The translations under genes and the position numbers were made by a program. This document shows positions 33,500 to 44,113 of a stretch of DNA of 64,000 bases, in pieces (the first letter of the stretch is position 1; each line of letters begins with the position of its first letter). This DNA is from Adenophora triphylla var. japonica (taxonomy: Eukaryota; Streptophyta; Magnoliopsida; Asterales; Campanulaceae). A model generated the notes under the pieces. It searched no databases. It saw only the letters and a list, made by a program, of their open reading frames with translations, and was not told the DNA's origin. The stretch lies in assembly GCA_022495995.1 (NCBI GenBank), contig JAFEMH010000522.1, positions 569,001 through 633,000 on the forward strand. Direction: 5' to 3'.

Positions 33500-35010
33500 C
33501 CATCTCGCGCTTGTCCCCTCGCCATTCTTTCCTTTCTTCCTCGTCCCCGGCGAGTCTTCTTTCGCTCCACGTGAACCAACTCTGCGTCTCGGTGAGATCA
33601 CGGGGTCCTCCAGGCCGTAGAGTCAAATAATCCGGTAGCTCTCGGGGCTTCATTCGCCCGTGCTTCGGCCTCGGATCTCCTCCTGCGAGTGCGTAAAGAG
33701 GACCTCTCCTGTCGGTCGGTCAACTCTAGTCTCGTAGTCAAACAAAGTGTCTCCCGTCACATCGAAGGGTCGGACCGAGGCTTCGGCACTCCTAAGGCAA
33801 TAGCTACTACGGCAACCGGGTCCCAGAATCGCTACACGCCCGCTCTCCAAGACCACTTGGGAGCCCAACATGTTTGCTCATACCGGGCCGGATGCGAGTC
33901 GTCAACACGACACTCTCCCGACGTCTAAGAAGTACCGCGCGGGGAGGGAAAGCGGAATACTTCCATACCTCGGACAATACAAGAAGGCACTGAAGGCTGC
34001 CATACAAAGAGGAGCTATCTCCGCCATAGCAAGGTCATCCCGGCCAGCCAAAGGCTCCTGCTTCATCCCAAGCTGCCGGGAAACAAGCAACGGAATATAG
34101 AAGGAGGACCAAGACAAACTGGAACTCGACAACGTAGGACCCTTCTGCAAGATCCTCCTGGTCTCGATCCTCCGGTGCGGAACCCACCGGCGGATCGATG
34201 CGTACCAGTATTGCCATCCATCTCTCCCGGGCGGACCGATCCATATCAACACCGAGGTCGGCTGAGCAAATGACCACTTGGGCTAAACGACGTCGGAGCC
34301 TCGGGCATGGCCTGAAGTCTCTCTCGCGGCCTGAGGTGAGCAAAGCGGGGCTTCCCCCTCTCATAAAACGATCCCCGGTCGCCGGGACGGTCGATACCAT
34401 GAAGAGTCTCCCCCGGCACCGACGGGACAATATCCTCTCCGGCTGCAGCGATTGCCCTACCACATCTAGCAAAGCGCCATCACAAATGCCAAGGGGAGGC
34501 GGCCCGGAAAGAGCGTCGCCATCACGCGCGGGGCGAATACATCCCAAGAGACGTCACTCTCATCATCAACCATGAACCGCTCCGCGGCGCGTAAATGTCG
34601 ATATGACCCGAATCAAGGATCATGCCACACTTCTTCCAACGAAGTACGAAGAAAGTCTGCAAGCTTCACGCTCGCAGCACCACCAACCAAAGGAAGCGAG
34701 ATGGCCTCCACCTCAGGTCCTCCAATCAAAGCCCGAAAATCTTCAAAAGTGGGCACCATTTCATTGTAGGAGAAACGATGACACGTGCCTCCTAACATCC
34801 CCGAACTTCGCGGCGGCGCAACAAATCCCAATCAGGAACCAACTCCTTAAAAGACCAACCAGAGCAAAGACGAAACCTTACCTCGAAAGCCGGAGTCTAC
34901 GATGCCTCATCTGAGCGCCGCATCCACGTTTTCAAGCTTTTGCTCTAGGAAGTGTGCTTGCCTCTCTGCGAAAGCCTCGGCAAAATTCTAGGGACATACG
35001 AAGAATCCAT
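33500..35010 (-). pseudogene. Antisense gene B of the Ogre-like element
   Basis: Minus-strand ATG at 35010 (MDSSYVPRILPRLSQRGKH). A GTAAGG donor-like site (about 34884) and an AAG acceptor-like site (about 34850) may bound a small intron. The frame 34831-34613 reads GMLGGTCHRFSYNEMVPTFE, DFRALIGGPEVEAISLPLV and VKLADFLRTSLEEV. This resembles the conserved block C-F-x-F-x-x-x-E-[LM]-x-P-T-x-E-[ED]-[YF] seen in plant transposon-associated proteins of the plant-mobile-domain / DUF7745 kind. Further pieces follow to about 33500 (WFSVDV-like and EAGAFGWPG-like segments in broken frames). The assignment is by motif memory only and function is unknown. It is decayed. Confidence 0.5.
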
Positions 35011-35131
35011 GGCAAAAATGGAGGTTCCTAGAGAAAATGGGGAAGAAAGCTCGAAAATGGCTTCAGCAAATGGGGAATGGGAGAAAGTCCGGACTTTGGA
35101 AAACATTTAAGTCCTCTGAAAAGCAAAGTTG

Positions 35132-35176
35132 GTCCGTACGGACCTCTTTGCAATGTAGGTCTGTCCGTACGGACCT
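35132..35176. promoter_or_regulatory. Pair of LTR-type palindromes upstream of antisense gene B
   Basis: GGTCCGTACGGACC at 35132-35145 and GTCCGTACGGAC at 35164-35175, each followed by TCTTTGCAAT. The same words occur only in the LTRs. They lie 120-165 bp upstream of the ATG of antisense gene B, so they may be part of its promoter. Confidence 0.5.
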
Positions 35177-35499
35177 CTTTGCAATCGAGAACCCTTTTCC
35201 CCGGCCAAACGGTACAACAAACACGTCCTCAAAGAACCTTGCTCCAAACAGTCTAAACACGGCCAAAGCCATTTCGTGAGCAAACACTACCCACAAACGC
35301 ACTCTCGGCTCACGTGGCATGTACAAAACAAAAAAAATAAAAATAATAATAGCAACAATTTCTAGGACAATTCCAGGGAATCACAAAAATAAATGACATT
35401 ACATCTTAAAATAAAATACTGCTTGCCATGCAAATACGTATGTATTTTATTACAGTACAAAATGTAATGTTGCTAAACAAAAAAAAAAAAGAGAGGAAA

Positions 35500-38400
35500 T
35501 ATGGGAAAGAGGGAAAGCAAATGAATACTAATCGAGCCCTCGTCATCATCATCCTCGCCAAGATCCTCCAAAGAAAATCGGGCATCCCGAGTGAACTCGC
35601 CCGTCACATCCTCGTCATCGGTACCGAGCCCACTTTGAGCCTCACTCAAAATAATAATCGAAGGATCAATCCGTGAAAGGGTCAAAGGAAGAAGGCTCTG
35701 AGAATCCCTCACCACGAGCGGCACGCGGAGGCATGAGCGATAAAGGGCTGCTCCCTCGAAGGCCACTGCGGCTCCGGAAGACGTCCGGCATCCATGCTAT
35801 GCCGCCCCCTCGAGGTCCCCCTGGCTGCGGCCCTGGCTCGGCTCCGGTGGAGGAACATCCACGAGATGCCTCGAAGGCATCTGGCTCATACGCCGGGCAT
35901 ACGACGCGAAGACGGCGGGACATCTTCGACGCCATCTTCTTAGCGAGGATCTCATCGCCACATAGCAGCGAGTCGGCGCATCGTAGGCTCTCCGGGACTG
36001 CGCGAGCAAGCTTGAGGAACGCTCATCAAATGCAAATACTACTCAGCCAACAAAAAGAGAAAAACGCAGAAAAGATGCCAAGATGGAAAAGAGTCGGCAC
36101 ACTTCACCGATCTGTCGGGGTCCACTTCTGTAGGCGACGAGAGCTGCTCCGGGAACGGGTACGAATGCCCTCCTCCTCGATCCGTCCCGCGGACGTACGT
36201 GAAATCCGGTCCGGCATCGGAACCTGCAGGGGAGCTGGGGGCCGGCCTCTCTCTCAGCGCCGGTACTGCGGGCGTCCTCGCCTTCCTCACTAAGGCCCCC
36301 TACTCCTCACCAAACAAAATGAACTCCTCGGCACCCACACCGCTAAGGTACCTCTCAAAATCAAGCACATCCATATCCAGGAGTCAAACATCCCAAACGG
36401 AGGATCCCTCGGAGCCACGGGAAGCACACGGGCCATCTTTTGCGGAAGACTCGCTCCCCGGATACATGGCGTCGCAAGTCGAAGCCCCGCGGCATCTTCG
36501 GCTGCGAGTCACTCCTGAGCTCCTCAAACTCATCACCCTCATCTACCGAGCCCATGGGAACAAGAGGCAAAACCCTCATGGCTATCTCGCTCCAAACGCT
36601 CCACCGCACCTCCTAGTAGGCAATAGTGAGCTTACCCTGGCCCGGTCCTCCTCCTCTCCGGCTGAGCCCGGTAGCCTCGGGCATGCGATATCTGCCAGCG
36701 AAGAATAGCCCCCAGGATCTACTATCCCACGGGAAGCACACGAAAGACCTCGTAGAACCACACTGCGACAAAAGCGAGAGAAGAGCTCGGCAAAAAAAAA
36801 AAAAAATGGAGAAACGACAAATTGCTAAATCAAAAACGACAATAAACTCATACCTCGAGCAAAATCAAAGCGGGCCAACGAATTGGCCACCCCGGCTAAA
36901 GCCGGTCCGAGGAGAAAAGTAGAGCTCGGCCAAGCTGCCTCGCCCCAAGCAATGTCGCGAGACCACTTATCCAGAATCGGCCGAAGCTCTCAGCCGTAGC
37001 AAAGGGAGGCTGCGGTCGCGTGGTTCGAGAACAAAGTCTCGGACGGTGCATACCACAAGAAGGAGCGCGCCTTGCTGCCCGTGTCACTGGCCGTACCAGG
37101 ATGTAGGCCCAATGCCGGCCGTGATCCTCATCTCTACGTCGGCATGAAAGATCCCAGCCCCTGCGAGGACGAGGCTCAAAGCCCGGCGGCTCGGTCGCAC
37201 ATCATCCGAGATCATGTCTCTCCGCCCTCACAGGCTCCCCTTTGAAGGAGAGCCGGTAATAGCGGCAAAATCGGTGGGCGTCACTGTCACCTCGCCCAGC
37301 TCGGGTGGAAGGTGTGGGTGGTATCCCACCAATACTCGGAAAGGCCCGGGAAGACACTCTTTGTTCTTCCTCGTGTCGAACAGCTCCGGCCCGGGTTCTC
37401 AACGAACACACCTAGGCCGGAAGCATAAACCAACCTCAGGGACTCGGCCTACCGCCCACGGAAATATCGGGCATCCATTGCCATAGCTCCTGACGGCCTC
37501 GAGTGACCCCAGAGTCTTCATCCTCTTGGCCTTCCTGGTAGTAAGCCCCGGCATCCTGCAGTAAACACAAAGAAAGGTACGTCAATCACAAGTACTTAAT
37601 ATAAAGGCACATATAACCCGTCACAAAACACGGCACATATTGCACCTAATTTTCACATACATTATACATTTAATTTTTCATGTAACCCGTCACAAAACAC
37701 GCACCATAATCTTGCCATAATTTTCACATACAATTTTTCATGTAACCCGTCACAAAAACACGGCACACAATGCACATAATTTTCACATATATCATGCATA
37801 TAATTTCCCATGCAAACCTGTCACAAAACACGGCACACACGTACACATTTTCTCAAAGAAAAAAGGGGGAGGGATTAAACCCTACACGACACATTTCAAA
37901 AGAAAATCCGTCCCAACACGGCACATATCGCACATATTTTCCCCACAAAGTCCGTCACCCAAAAACACGGCACACACTATATAGCACATTCTCAAAGAAA
38001 AATCCGTCCCAACACGGCACGCACTTTCACATATAACCCGTCACAAAACACGGCACATGTCACATTTTTCACAAAAATTATCACTACACGATAATTTTTC
38101 TCCATAATGTACATACATAAATAGCATACGGTACAAAACACCAAAGCATGCAATTCACTAGATAGGCACTTTATTTTCACAAATAAGAGCTAATCTACAC
38201 ATTTCGCACAAAATACACATACTCCACGCAATTTTCACATGTCCATTTTCAACAATTCATCAAGAATTTCACAAAAAAGGCATAAAATAAAAAAAATTCA
38301 AAAATGCGAAAAACTAAAACCTAGTTCTAGCATTCAAAAATTCGACAGGGAATCAAACGGAGCAGTTTCTTACCTCCCCAAGCGTTCATGGAGCGACGAT

Positions 38401-38542
38401 TATGCACCTCCGGTTCGGATACAAAACATCAGGGTTCTTCGAAGACGGAGCGAGCGAGGTCCAATTCCTTTGAAGCTCCATTCGCTGCTCAAATCACTTC
38501 TGAATCGCGTTGTCTACGGCTCCTTCGAGATCCCTCCGCCAT
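35500..38542 (-). pseudogene. Antisense gene A of the Ogre-like element, with introns
   Basis: A minus-strand gene with a leader at about 38640 (TTCACTTCTTCTTCTTCAG) and ATG at 38542 (MAEGSRRSRRQRDSE). Splice-like sites: donor GGAG|GTAAGA at 38374/38373, acceptor TTTACTGCAG|GATGCC at 37556/37555, donor CGAG|GTATGA at 36854/36853, acceptor TTGTCGCAG|TGTGG at 36763/36762. Exon 2 reads MPGLTTRKAKRMKTLGSLEA near its start. At about 37310-37230 it has PPELGEVTVTPTDFAAITGS and PFKGEPV, a plant-mobile-domain-like E-V-T-V-T-x-x-D motif. Exon 3 starts WFYEVFRVLP. The C-terminus near 35536 is acidic (FSLEDLGEDDDDEG). Reading-frame breaks make it a pseudogene. Related antisense ORFs occur in other Tat/Ogre elements; function unknown. 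Confidence 0.5.
37600..38060. repeat. Degenerate tandem repeat CCGTCACAAAACACGGCAC
   Basis: About eight imperfect copies of a 50-70 bp unit containing AACCCGTCACAAAACACGGC followed by AT-rich CATAATTTTCACATA. They lie within the large intron proposed for antisense gene A (37556-38373). No coding. Confidence 0.7.
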
Positions 38543-39594
38543 TGCGAGCAAATCAAAGGAAAAATGGAAGATTTGGTGCAAAAATGGAGGTTTTCTCCTT
38601 CTCTCTCTCGGCTGTTTCGTAAACTGAAGAAGAAGAAGTGAAGGAGCCTCGGTTTTAACGCCTGGTCAAAATCTGGGAACTGTAAAAATCAACTTGGTCC
38701 GTAACCCTTCAAATCAATCCCCGGCCGTCCTAAGGCCTTTTTCAGCAAATCCAAGTGCAGAATGGTCCCTAACCCTTCAAATCAATCCCCGGCCGTCAAG
38801 CGTAAGACCGGACCTCGCCCACTTCAACGGCAAATCAACCATCGGCCATCAAACGTAAGACCGATCCTCGCCCACTCCCAACGGCAATTCGAGAGCGGCA
38901 ACACCTCCCGGCCACGAATATCGAGCCACAAGACGCCCCCAAGACGGCTCAGCGACAACTCGGCAGCCGAAGGTCGAATTCATCTTCCCAATGTAAGAGG
39001 GCCCATGTCATGCATCCCCAGCAATTCAAGCAGCCGGATCGGATGTAAGCCAGAACACCGCCCGCTTCAACCGTAATCAACCACGGCCATCAAAGTGCCC
39101 GAGCTCCTCCCCTGACAAGTCGAGGGAAGTCATACAAGATCGTATATCCCCGGCAAAGACCGACATCATCCTCGCCCGCTCAGCGGCAAAACAAGCACTA
39201 GCCAACATCTCCAGTACAAGTCCCAGCACAAGCGCCTCCCAAACGCCAAATGGTGAAGCAATCATCGTCATCCTTGCCTACTTCACGGCTCGGCCGGTCG
39301 TAAGTCCGGTATACACGCCGTACACATGGCACGCCTCGAATCCAAGCGGCCACCTCCATCTGAGCTAGAAACGATTCAAAGTCCTCCAGCGGCATGTAAG
39401 GCGATTCGTAAGAATCTCGGCCAAGACCTTCCACATCAACATGCAAAAACACAAATGGCATCTATCCTCCTCTCATGACGTCAGCGGCAGCACCGCGCCA
39501 AGGCTCCTTATCTGAGTCCTGGCCGGTACGCACCGACGCAAGTCCTCACGGCCCTATCCGGCCGGAAGGCCTTAAACACACCCGATTAGGAAAA
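38543..39594. other. Upstream region of antisense gene A, no ORF assigned
   Basis: Contains two near-identical pieces (CTTCAAATCAATCCCCGGCC at about 38708 and 38775), each preceded by a damaged palindrome (TTGGTCCGTAACCC and ATGGTCCCTAACCC). Then come repeated ACGGCAA/CGGCCATCAA phrases (38820-39080). No recognisable protein on either strand. Confidence 0.5.
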
Positions 39595-39599
39595 TCACC

Positions 39600-40720
39600 C
39601 CGGCACGCCACCACGTCACTTACCACCGGCCTATACGGTCACCCGGGACGCCGCGCGTCCTTATCACTGACCTATACGGTCGCCGGGGCGCCGCACGTCC
39701 TTATCACCCACCTATACGGTCGCGAGGACGCCGCGCGTCCTTACCACCGACATACGGTCGCGGGACGCCACCACGTCCTTATCACCGACCTATACGGTCA
39801 CCCGGACGCCACCACGTCCTTATCACCGACCTATACGGTCACCCAGACGCCGCGCGTCCTTATCACCGCCACCTCTACGGTCGCCCAGACGCCGCGCGTC
39901 CTTATCCGACCTATACGGTCGCCAGGACGCCACCACGTCCTTATCACCGACCTATACGGTCACCAGACGCCGCCCACGTCCTTATCACCGACCTATACGG
40001 TCGCCGGGACGCCACCACGTCCTTATCACCGACCTATACTGACCCAGGACGCCGCCACGTCCCTTATCACCGACCTATACGGTCGCCCAGACGCCGCCCG
40101 TCCTTATCACCGACCTATACGGTCACCCAGGCGCCACCACGTCCTTATCACCGACCTATACGGCCACCCAGGCCGCCACCACGCCCTTATCACCGACCTA
40201 TACGGCCACCGTGACGCCACCACGTCCTTATCACCGACCTATACGGTCACCCGGGCGCCACCACGCGTCCATCACCGACCTATACGGTCCACCCGGGGAC
40301 GCCACCACGTCCTTGCCATCCCGACCTATACGGCCACCCAGACGCCACCACGTCCACTTATCACGACGCCCTATCGCGTCACCCAGACGACTTCACCACG
40401 TCGCTCTCACTATACGTGCACACCGTGACTACGATTCGCCACCAGACGCCACCACGTCCTTCATCCGACTCTATACACGGTCGCTCCGGACGCCACCACG
40501 TCCTTATCACCGACCTATCACGGTCACCCGGGACGCCACCACGTCCTTATCACCGACCTATACGGTCACCGGGACGCCACCACGCTCTTTCACCAAGCGG
40601 TGATACGGGCGCCCAGACGCCACCACGTCCTTATCACCGACCTATCGTCGGTCACCTAGAGACGCCACCACGTCCTCGCTCACCGACCTCGGCGGTCACA
40701 CGACACTTCGAGGGCACCAC
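39600..40720. repeat. ~41-bp minisatellite array near the 3' LTR
   Basis: About 26 tandem copies of a unit of roughly 41 bp that contains ACGTCCTTATCACCGACC and CTATACGGTCACC. Copies differ by small changes, such as CCACCACG versus CGCGCG and GTCACCC versus GTCGCCC. Copies toward the right end (40350-40720) are more irregular. Degenerate units continue to 40870. Because 41 is not a multiple of three and the unit lacks stops, long ORFs run through it; they are not genes. Tandem arrays just upstream of the 3' LTR are typical of Tat/Ogre elements and can seed satellites. Confidence 0.88.
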
Positions 40721-40968
40721 CGCGCCCGTATTCACAGAACACTCACCCCACACCCGAACTACGACCAGCTTGATTCCCGCCGGGGATACGTAGGAATCCT
40801 ATCACAGGGTCTAACCTTATTGACCTAAACGGTCACCCAAAAAGGACACCACCACGTCCTCACTTTGACCCTCACGGTCACTTCCTCTCCCGGCACGCGA
40901 TCCAGATTAGGACCCTTATCTTATCGGCGACCCCACTTCTTTCATAAGTGACGTCGTCGAGGGGCTTC

Positions 40969-42363
40969 TGTAAGTACCCAATCTGGATCACTCCCTTTCA
41001 AACACCCGGGAAACACCGCAGACTCATCCACGCAGTCTCAGAGACCTCTCTCCCACTCAAAACCCTCTCAAACCCCCAACCAAACCAAGCGGAGGAGCCC
41101 TCGCAGGATAAAAAGGGACAAAAGGACCTTTCGGGAATTTTCGGGAAAGCTGGAAAAGCAATATAGGTCCGTACGGACCTCTTTGTTTCCATAATTACCG
41201 AATCCCCTTAAAGTCCACAATATTCCCTCAAATCCTGAGAAATGATTTACCTAAATGCGGACTTGGTCCGTACGGACCTCTTTGCATGTCAAGATGGTCC
41301 GTACGGACCTCTTTCTGAGGACATCATCATTTCAGAATATTCACCATCATTGCATATTCCCTCAAATCGAGGAAAACCAAAATCCTGGATAACCAAGGAG
41401 GTCCGTACGGACCTCTTTGCACCAAATACGAGACTATAAATGAGGGCTCCCCCTCCTCATTTTTCACACCTCCCACTTCTCTCTTCCTCCACTAAGCCTT
41501 CGGCTCCCCTTCTAAGACCTTTCGAGGCATTCCAGGCCCCTTCGGATCCTTCCGAGGCCTTAGAGCCCCCTCGAGGTGCTCAGAAGCCTCCCCGAGCGCT
41601 CCCGAGACGCTCCCGCGCTGCCCCGAGGCACTCTCGAGGTACTACGAGGCCCCTCGTGGTACTCCGAGGCCTTGCCTGGTCTTTCCCGGTGTCCGGCTCT
41701 TTCAGAGTCAAACCGACGATCCCAAACCACGCCGAAACTCGCCCGAGTGACTCCACGCCACCACGACGCACTTGCGCCGAACCTCTGCCCGAGTGATCCC
41801 AACGATCCCCACGCACGCCGAACCTCCGCCCGAACGCAGCCTACAACCTCAACTCACGCCGAAACTCTGTCAGACAACCCATCTCCCGAAGCAATCCCGA
41901 TCTGCACCGGAACGCTACTCCGACCTCAAACACTATTCCCCTGCGGAAGACAGACACGAACCAACATTGGTAAGGCTTCCTTCCTCTACTATTTCAATCC
42001 ATTTCAATACAATGTAGACATCCGATACTGAGATGCATTTTTAAAAGCACACACACACACACACAACTTTTTAAAGGATATTAGGGGTATCCGAAAGACT
42101 CGTTTTACGAGGCTACTCGGGTGAGCTCTAATATTCTAATATTCTCTTCCCGAGGAGTCATCTGACCTCCGAACTCAAAATCTCATCACACAAAAACAGT
42201 TTAAAATTTATCTTTAAACTGATGCCCTTTTTCAATGTTTTGGGCTTAATAAAAACGGCGTGGCGACTCTACAAAATGCGAAAGCAAAACGGCGAGACAC
42301 CTCCAACGCGAAAGAATGCCAGATGCCGGGGCCGCGAGGCCTTCTCGGACCCGGGTAATTTCA
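40969..42363 (+). mobile_element. 3' LTR of the Ogre-like element
   Basis: Begins TGTAAGTACCCAATCTGG after GAGGGGCTTC, a short purine-rich tract. Ends ...GGGTAATTTCA followed by TSD GTAAC. Palindromes GGTCCGTACGGACC at 41166, 41265, 41296 and 41400. Confidence 0.93.
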
Positions 42364-43767
42364 GTAACGCCCAAATAAGTATTTCTTTGCCAATGATCAC
42401 TCCAACCATCGGCACAAATTGAAACTTTATTTTCTAATTTTGATAAAACACCAATTAAATCTTTTTTATATCTTTCAACCACTCTAGTAATATCACGTAC
42501 GAGATTCGTACGTGGTACTCTCGTGGCGGCGGGATTCAAAGAAAGGCGAGCAAAATTTTCATAAAAATCACAATCCGCAAAATTAAAAGGAAGGCCTTTA
42601 ACGCAAATAAATTTGGCTAGTTCATCCCTATAAACCCACTTGTCAAATTTTAAAAGGACGGAAGAAGGGGAAGACGAACCTTGTGCACAGAACCAGAACT
42701 ACGTTGAAATTGTAATTGAGTTTGCGAAGCGGAAATGCCAAGTTTCTCGGGATGTTTTGCCGCCAAATGCCCGTTGAGCGTCCCATGCCCTCCACCTCTT
42801 TTCCATGCGTAAGTCGCATTACAATAGTTGCAACATGCTCGAAAATTATAATCATCCTCGGCGGTAATTTTTCTTTTCTTTGAAATGGATGGCGAAGGTA
42901 TCGGATTGTGGCTCTCTTTCTTGTCGTTGTCCCCAGGGACCCAGGCCCGACCACCTCCCTAGCTCGGCTGCCCCTACCACTCCTAGCATTACCACTTTCA
43001 ATTTCAACTTGTTCTTCTTCCTCATTTTGTTGAATATTTGGATTTTGATGATCAAAATCATCGTTGGGGGAGGAAGAATCAACAACGGACTTGCCTAAAT
43101 TGCTTCTTCTTTGATTTGCAGCCATTTGTATAAGAGAAAATGAAATTTGGAAACAAAACGGAGCTTAAAAATGGATGAAAATGGAGAAAAGCACTAATTT
43201 CGTTAGAAAACTAAGCGAAAATGGAACAATATTTAAGCGAAAATTGGATGAGGGTTAGAGTATATGTGAATATTTGAGAGTAGAAGAGAAAGAGTAGAGA
43301 GAAATAAGGTGGAAATAAAATGGGAGGAGGAGGGTGATATTTATAGTTAGTAAATTAGGCAAAAAAAATATTTTTTTTTAATTTTTGACTGCCCAATAAC
43401 AAAATTAACGGATAGTATTTAAAAATAACGGCTAGTTTTTGAAAAAGTAGCCGTTGGAACATGTTCTGGCGTTATGCTCTAGAGCACCTCATATGACTCG
43501 TAGAAGCGGAACCTTCGGTTTGTTAATAACAAACCGGAAGGTTCTCGGCCGAGCAACTCATATGACTCACTGGCCAGCAAGTCAAAATGCTAACCCAGGC
43601 GGTTGACCGGTTTTCAAAAATCTCAACCTTAACCGAACCGGCCAATAACCGGTTACGGTTAGCCGGTTCCGATTAACCGCCGTTGACCGGTTTTGACCGA
43701 TTTTGACCGATTTTCAACCTCCCGGTTGACCGGTTCGATTTATAAAATTGACACGTCTAGTGAGCAG

Positions 43768-44113
43768 GTGGATGAGATAGTTACAAAAAATGATTAAATT
43801 TTTTTTTGGTGGGGGGAGGGGGTGGGTGGGGTGGGATAGGCAGGGGGTGGACAGGTGAGTGGGTGGGATAATTACAAAAAATTATTATTTTTTTTTTGGG
43901 TGGGGTGGGGGGTGGGTGGGTGGATGGATGGGGTGGGGTAGGGTAGGGTAGGCAGGGGGTGGGATAGTTACAAAAATGATTTTTTTTTTTTTTTGGTGAG
44001 TGGGTGGGGTAGGCAGGGAGTTGGCAAGTGAGTGGGTGGGGTAGTTATAAAAAATAATTAATTTTTTTTTGGGTGAGGGGGGGGGGGGTTGGGTGGGGTT
44101 GGAGGTTGGGGTA
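43768..44113. repeat. G-rich repeats of the outer TIR element
   Basis: Four to five copies of an ~85-105 bp unit: a G-rich tract (GGTGGGTGGGGTGGGATAGG, CAGGG) followed by ATAGTTACAAAAAATGATT and a T-run. The complementary C-rich form is at 22560-22718. 44072-44113 has several G3-G12 runs in close order. Confidence 0.75.

Larger units (their letters stand above)
24991..42368 (+). mobile_element. Ogre-like Ty3/gypsy retrotransposon, 17.4 kb
   Basis: The element is 24996-42363, with perfect GTAAC duplications at 24991-24995 and 42364-42368. LTRs of 1401 and 1395 bp start TGTAAGTACCC and end ...GGGTAATTTC(A/G). It contains a long leader, gag, protease with the D-N-G-S variant and integrase on the plus strand. 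About 8 kb follow, holding two antisense genes, a poly-A-rich stretch and a ~41-bp tandem array. Size, leader, protease type and integrase sequence fit the Tat/Ogre group. RT and RNase H are not found, so the element looks internally deleted and dependent on others. Confidence 0.92.
23543..43125 (-). pseudogene. hAT transposase gene, split by LTR retrotransposon
   Basis: This would encode a DNA transposase with BED zinc finger, RNase H-like catalytic domain and C-terminal dimerisation domain. ATG at 43125 starts a polar N-terminus. A BED finger follows at about 42855-42760, in a neighbouring frame (CCNYCNATYAW, HLAAKH). The segment KVSICADGWSDHWQRNTYLG precedes the insertion at 42368. The gene resumes at 24990 with TCHWIDNSWKIQKRLIAYKD, then IFTISFDNASANTASLPDL, FHIRCLCHIINLCV and DVPTRWNSTYKML. 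The dimerisation region is at 23870-23640 (DVLQWWSRRKDIYPILSIVA, SEN-LEHQLLLGDW). Small frameshifts lie near 42880, 42650 and 24255. Removing the Ogre-like element and one GTAAC copy joins the two halves at the same codon region. Confidence 0.92.
22727..43759 (-). mobile_element. hAT transposon, autonomous type, split by an Ogre-like element
   Basis: The left end TAGACGTGGCC and right end (other strand) TAGACGTGTCA form short imperfect TIRs. A perfect 8-bp duplication GTGAGCAG flanks it (22719-22726 and 43760-43767). Sub-terminal regions on both sides (22738-22900, 43590-43740) are packed with AACCGGTT/CCGGTTGA motifs, likely transposase-binding sites, and share CTCGGCCGAG boxes. Without the 17.4-kb insertion the element is about 3.66 kb, normal for an autonomous hAT. 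It carries one transposase gene on the minus strand. Confidence 0.93.

Noticed and set aside
39475..40428. A 317-codon plus-strand ORF with repeated LITDLYGHPDA-like segments
   Set aside because: It is produced by the 41-bp tandem array, which lacks stops. The period is not a multiple of three, so the frame shifts in every copy. It is not a protein gene.
39600..40720. A CRISPR-like regular repeat array
   Set aside because: Units are contiguous with no unique spacers, and the setting is a plant LTR element. It is a minisatellite.
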